Origin: Adiantum capillus-veneris
Lineage: Eukaryota > Streptophyta > Polypodiopsida > Polypodiales > Pteridaceae
Direction of reading: 5' to 3'
NCBI GenBank assembly: GCA_014529385.2
Contig: CM043971.1
Coordinates: 30,645,709-30,709,708 of the forward strand
Length of the DNA: 64,000 nucleotides
Positions 60,501 to 64,000 of the stretch are shown here, piece by piece (within the stretch, counting starts at the first letter, position 1; each line of letters starts with the position of its first letter). Under the pieces are notes generated by a model. That model ran no database searches, was not told the DNA's origin, and saw only the letters and a list, made by a program, of their open reading frames with translations. The position numbers were made by a program, and so were the translations under genes.

Positions 60501-60811
60501 AGGTATCTGCCCGTCTCTGCCCTGAGCCTCACCCACATGTACCTAGCCTGTTCGTCCTTGCGTGCTATATATATCATTGGCTGCAGTTCCTCCCTGAACA
60601 GAACTTCCACTCCCCTTGAGCCCCGTCCTCGATGCTCCGATCTGGTCTCCTGTCTGTAGGCTGTCTCCCATCTATATCCGCTCACCTGTGGCATGGATTG
60701 TCACAATGCTTGATGCGTCTCAGAGTAGAAAATGATGTCTCTCTTCGTGAAGCTATCCTCAAAGGCCCCTACATCAAGACGGAGTGACCCGTTACAATTC
60801 CAGGTTGCCAT
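57513..60811 (-). pseudogene. LINE-3 ORF2: endonuclease, RT, zinc motif
   Basis: ATG at 60811 overlaps the end of ORF1. Endonuclease: MATWNCNGSLRLDVGAFEDS, IFYSETHQAL, a TGA, GDIIILGDFNART and VDHAIVSF, so the Asn, Glu, Asp and His positions are represented. RT: FVDFRKAFDTVPRARLMHRL, QVCPLSPTLFGMYVDEFSDY, and the catalytic box as LYANDIVLIS, with Asn for the first catalytic Asp. The C-terminus has CHLCNLEPES followed by H and H (about 57590-57660). At least four frameshifts; a G-run at about 58146-58165 adds another break. Inactive. Confidence 0.88.
58141..58169. repeat. Poly-G run in LINE-3 ORF2
   Basis: About 20 consecutive G on plus (C-run on the coding strand), giving a run of prolines in one frame. 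Likely length-variable and error-prone to sequence. Confidence 0.85.
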
Positions 60812-61733
60812 CTTTAGTGTGGTCCCATAGGTCTCGCACCGTCATGCGGGGTGTTGTTCCAATATCACCACCTTTCCATCCCTGTAAAAAGCAATCTTCC
60901 CCTTTTTCCCTTGCTGCTCTTATTTCTGGCATTACTTCTTGCATATGAGCAATCTGCGAGAGGGTGAGGTCATCTCCAAGATAGATGCCCGTCTTCTTTA
61001 GAGTCTCTCTCTTCTTCAAGAAGTCTTTCTTCGCTTCCATGGAGGGGAAGCGGAGAATGAGTGCCTTTTCCTTCGAGGTTTCTCCGTTGCTCCCACTTTT
61101 CTTAGTGCCCACCCTCCAAGCCCTCGTATGCGTCTGCTCGTTGGCCCCCACCAAGGTCATGAGTTCTTTCACCTCTTTGTCTACATTATCTTGGTCTCTG
61201 AGGCCACATATCCTTACGTGTAGGGCCCGAACACGTCTCCTTTGCTCCTCTTCTAGTGTCAAGTTGATGATGGTTGGTGCGGGGGTGGGAGTTATTTCCT
61301 TGCCTTTCCCTTTCTTGACAATCTTGATCCATTTTTCGGCCTTTTCTGCTTTTTGCTGGGTCTTTGTGATGACATCTACCCACAAGGTTGTCATTTCTTT
61401 TTGTTGCTCCCCACCTTCTTTGATGGCCCGTACTTGTTCCTTAATCGTGTTAAGCTCTTCAATGACAGAGGGTTGAAGTTTTCCCTCTTCGAGGACATTC
61501 TGCGATCGCACCTCTGCAAGCTCTTTCTTGAGTAGTGCGATTTCCTCATCTTGGGCCTTCACGCGGTCTTCGAGTGTACGTATCGTGCTTTCTTGTGCTG
61601 CCACGCGTGCGTCGAGGCCGTTAATAGTACCTAAGAGGTGGCGGTTGATCTTGCCGATGGACTCGCTCAGTTCTTCTTTGCATTTTTGGATGGCATCCTC
61701 CATCGGGTCATCCTTGCTATTCGGCTTTCTCAT
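60792..61733 (-). CDS. LINE-3 ORF1: coiled-coil nucleic-acid-binding protein
   Basis: A 313-codon open frame with ATG at 61733. Residues about 5-95 show heptad spacing (LLGTINGLDARVAAQESTIR, LEDRVKAQDEEIALLKKELA), a coiled coil suited to trimer formation. After a Lys-rich linker, residues 175-300 resemble the RRM-like plus C-terminal domains of L1-type ORF1 proteins (VRALHVRICGLRD; KALILRFPSMEAKKDFLKKR). This is unlike LINE-1 ORF1 here, which has a DUF4283-type domain and a zinc knuckle. Such proteins bind LINE RNA as chaperones. The frame is intact while ORF2 is broken. Confidence 0.85.
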   Translation of the reverse strand: MRKPNSKDDPMEDAIQKCKEELSESIGKINRHLLGTINGLDARVAAQESTIRTLEDRVKAQDEEIALLKKELAEVRSQNVLEEGKLQPSVIEELNTIKEQVRAIKEGGEQQKEMTTLWVDVITKTQQKAEKAEKWIKIVKKGKGKEITPTPAPTIINLTLEEEQRRRVRALHVRICGLRDQDNVDKEVKELMTLVGANEQTHTRAWRVGTKKSGSNGETSKEKALILRFPSMEAKKDFLKKRETLKKTGIYLGDDLTLSQIAHMQEVMPEIRAAREKGEDCFLQGWKGGDIGTTPRMTVRDLWDHTKDGNLEL

Positions 61734-61782
61734 GATTGAGAGGCCGCGACAGAAGAAAAGGGGGGGGGGGGATAGGGGGTAC

Positions 61783-61784
<2 letters not shown>

Positions 61785-61852
<68 letters not shown>
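61785..61852. repeat. (GA)n microsatellite near the 5' end of LINE-3
   Basis: About 33 GA units, preceded by a G-run (about 61761-61772). On the LINE-3 strand it is a CT-rich 5' UTR-like tract. Confidence 0.95.
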
Positions 61853-61855
<3 letters not shown>

Positions 61856-61860
61856 AAAAG

Positions 61861-62209
61861 CTCTGCTTATTTACTCAAGAGAGAGCTCGTGAGAGACAGA
61901 GAGCTTTGGCTTTATTTTTGGCAAGGCTTTTGATTTTGAAGCTTTTGGGCTCTGCTTTTAACATTCCTTGTAAACCTATTTATTAGTGGTTTGGGCTCTC
62001 ACTTTTTAGAGCATCTGGATGCAGAGTCTGTACTTTGAGTTGTAGATTAATACAAAAGAAATACTGAAAGGGGCGCCAGTCTTTGGGGCCAATATCTCTA
62101 GGCACGGAACTCCGCGCGGGCCAGTGTCGAATCAATTGTGAACTGTGAACTGTTTTGAAGTGTATTTTTGTGGTGTTGCGGTAGAATCGAGTGTCCAAGT
62201 CTGTTAGAG
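61861..62209 (+). repeat. Probable 5' LTR end of Gypsy-3
   Basis: Non-coding segment upstream of a primer-binding-site-like sequence. The start could not be determined, because the partner LTR is outside the window. Confidence 0.4.
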
Positions 62210-62221
62210 TAGTATCAAAGC
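62210..62221 (+). promoter_or_regulatory. Degenerate primer-binding site of Gypsy-3
   Basis: TAGTATCAAAGC, two G-to-A changes from TGGTATCAGAGC, 50 bases before the Gag ATG. Confidence 0.55.
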
Positions 62222-62271
62222 ACGACCGATTTCTCTTCTACGGGAAATCCGATCCTTTTTTGGTGGCACCT

Positions 62272-64000
62272 ATGGCTTCAGACAGAGATCAATGGACTTT
62301 CTCTGCATCCGGAGATGCGGGAAGAGATCTCAACAAAGATTCACGCGAGCCGCCTCGGCCTACTCAGGCGGAGATCGAAGAGATGGAGCGTCGACGATTG
62401 ATCGGCGATGCAACAAAGATATGCTAAATTTTGCGAAGGATCCGAAATTTACAAAATATATGAGACAGACCTCCTTCGACGAGGTGCATGCACAGTGGCG
62501 GCAAACCACAGAACCACCCCTCAAACCGGTACTGAAGAAACCTCCTACTCCAAGGATGTATACAGAGCAAGAATTAGAAGAGGTGGTTGATGCACGAATT
62601 GCTCAGCTTTTTGACGCGCTGAACAAAGCAGAAAAGTACGACAAAAAGCAAAAGAAAGGTGATGACTTCCCGGGTTATTTGGGTCGTCAGTTTACATTTT
62701 CGTTGGCATGAAAACAGAAGAAGCGTGTTCGATTTGAAGGAGTACCCAGTTCTTCTTCTTCTTCTGATAGTTCTTCTAGCTCCTCTGACTCGAGCAAAGA
62801 AGATAGAAAAGGCAAAAAGAGAAAAGCAAAGCTTCGGAAAGGGCAAGAAAAAGGCAAAGAAGCCTAAATCTCGCCCCGTGGTTGGCAGTTCTATAGAGGA
62901 CTCGTCTTCAGATAGTTCGGACTCTGACGACAGCAGCTTTTATGCAAAGAAGAAGAATTTTTATAAAGCCAACCAGTATGACTTTCTGGAAAATAAAAGC
63001 AAGAAAGTCCGAGAGTTTAAGGAAGGTGGACAATCAATTAAATTTGACACGTTTGCTGGTTATAGAGATGCTTCAAAGGCTTTGTCTTTTATGTAGCAGT
63101 TTGACATAGCTCTCTCAAGAGGGCGTTACTCAGAGCCTCCAAGATTTGGAGGGCTGCCTCTTACTTTAAGGGAAATGCTCGAACTTGGTGGTCCACGCTT
63201 CTATTAAACAAGACAACGCCAGTTAAATGGCTGAAATTCAAAAGGCTTTTTATTTCTTCTTGGTTGACTCGAGAGTATGAACGCGACATACGAACTGCTT
63301 GGAACCATCTTCGGATGACCGAGAAGGATACAGTGGATGCTTATTGCGAGAGATTCTGGAGCTCTTTTCTACCCGCCTCTTCATTTAAGAAGATCTCATT
63401 CAAAGAACAGATTGAGCGGTTTACCTTGGGTCTTACTACAGAGATCCGAGATCACTGCAGACAAAAGTCAGCTTCCATTCAGGAGCCATCGAGTCATGCG
63501 AAATGGGGTTTTGCCATTCACTCAGGCAGTTTGACCTACCCCACAGATGAAATCATGACGCAAAGGACCGAACAGACATCGAAAAATAAAAGTAGAAAGA
63601 GGAAGAGCAATCTAGAAAAGAAAGAAAAGGATGCATGACCCAAGCTCACTCCTCAAGAGAGAGCTCTTTACATCAAAGAGGGGAAGTGTTTTGGATGCGG
63701 GGAAACTGGGCATATCTCCGCAAAGTGCCCTGAAAAGGCACCGAATGACAAGGACAAAGAAAGGCTTGAGAGTTCGAAAGCAGCTGAGGAACGTGGACGA
63801 AAAGGCAAGATGAAAATAGGACTGGTTCCAAATTGCGTGGATATCGACCCAAGCACGATGGACGAGAGTACAGAACTTTGCCGAGCTTGGGGCAAAGTGA
63901 AAGACCAAGAAGCCGTGATCTTCTTTGATGAAGGAGCCAAGGCCAACTTCATTTCACATGAATTGGCGGCGCGGCTCGAGATCACACCCGATCGGATGGG
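62272..64000 (+). pseudogene. Gypsy-3 Gag and start of protease (cut by window end)
   Basis: ATG at 62272 (MASDRDQWTFSASGDAGRDL). A frameshift near 62420 leads to MRQTSFDEVHAQWRQ; a further Ser/Asp-rich tract (EDSSSDSSDSDDSSFYAKK) follows, then capsid (KFDTFAGYRDASKALSFM, VKWLKFKRLFISSWL, FTLGLTTEIRD). One CCHC knuckle, CFGCGETGHISAKC, is at about 63691-63732. Near the end comes IFFDEGAKANFISHELAARL, the retropepsin position with D-E-G-A. Several stops and frameshifts. This is a Ty3/gypsy element on the plus strand continuing beyond the window. Confidence 0.85.

Noticed and set aside
60985-61535. 163-codon plus-strand frame opposite LINE-3 ORF1
   Set aside because: Shadow of the intact coiled-coil ORF1; Ser/Phe/Leu-rich, as expected from antisense Glu/Lys codons.

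Overview
This window looks like nuclear DNA of a land plant with a large, repeat-rich genome. The evidence is the dense nesting of Ty1/copia, Ty3/gypsy and LINE elements, plant-type primer-binding sites (initiator-Met tRNA and Asp tRNA), long (GA)n and (CA)n tracts, and one host-like gene encoding a plant-style U-box protein whose exon ends at a consensus GT splice donor. The sequence alone does not tell me which plant group. I see no bacterial genes, rRNA, tRNA or CRISPR array.

Layout. 1-7657: tail of a degraded gypsy element, an unclassified ~0.8 kb repeat block (block A), a ~600 bp inverted repeat, then a decayed minus-strand chromovirus (Gypsy-2). 7658-27683: a second copy of the repeat block (block B), split inside its GA tract by Copia-1 (7752-27096). 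Copia-1 is split in turn by a 14.0 kb minus-strand gypsy element (Gypsy-1, 9824-23846) and by a 245 bp Mutator-like MITE (25663-25907). Removing each insertion with one target-site copy restores Copia-1's reading frame. 28727-46741: another nest. A degraded copia (Copia-4) is split by Copia-3 (29122-45456, 5-bp target duplication). Copia-3 contains Copia-2 (29321-34898, 5-bp duplication, inserted at its LTR/primer-binding-site junction), a LINE (36535-42419, 17-bp duplication, inserted in gag) and an extra internal LTR where its integrase should be.

46742-51614 is the least transposon-dense part. It holds a Tourist/Harbinger-like MITE and the only credible host gene, the 5' coding exon of a U-box E3 ligase (49543-50799); no later exon is recognisable in the window. 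51615-61860 holds three LINE copies: a related head-to-head pair with an 18-bp hairpin at their junction, and a convergent minus-strand LINE with a coiled-coil ORF1, separated from its neighbour by a (GA)65 tract. 61861-64000 begins another gypsy element, cut off by the window end while entering the protease.

The most unusual object is Gypsy-1. Beyond the normal Gag-protease-RT-RNase H-integrase order, its polyprotein frame continues past integrase into a second retropepsin-like domain (motif DTGA) and a Pro/Ser-rich tail with four spaced W-x-P-K/R motifs. After that come an internal polypurine tract and a separate acidic 140-aa ORF downstream of its own TATA-like box. Five of its six defects are stop codons explainable as C-to-T changes, and the frame is otherwise long and open.
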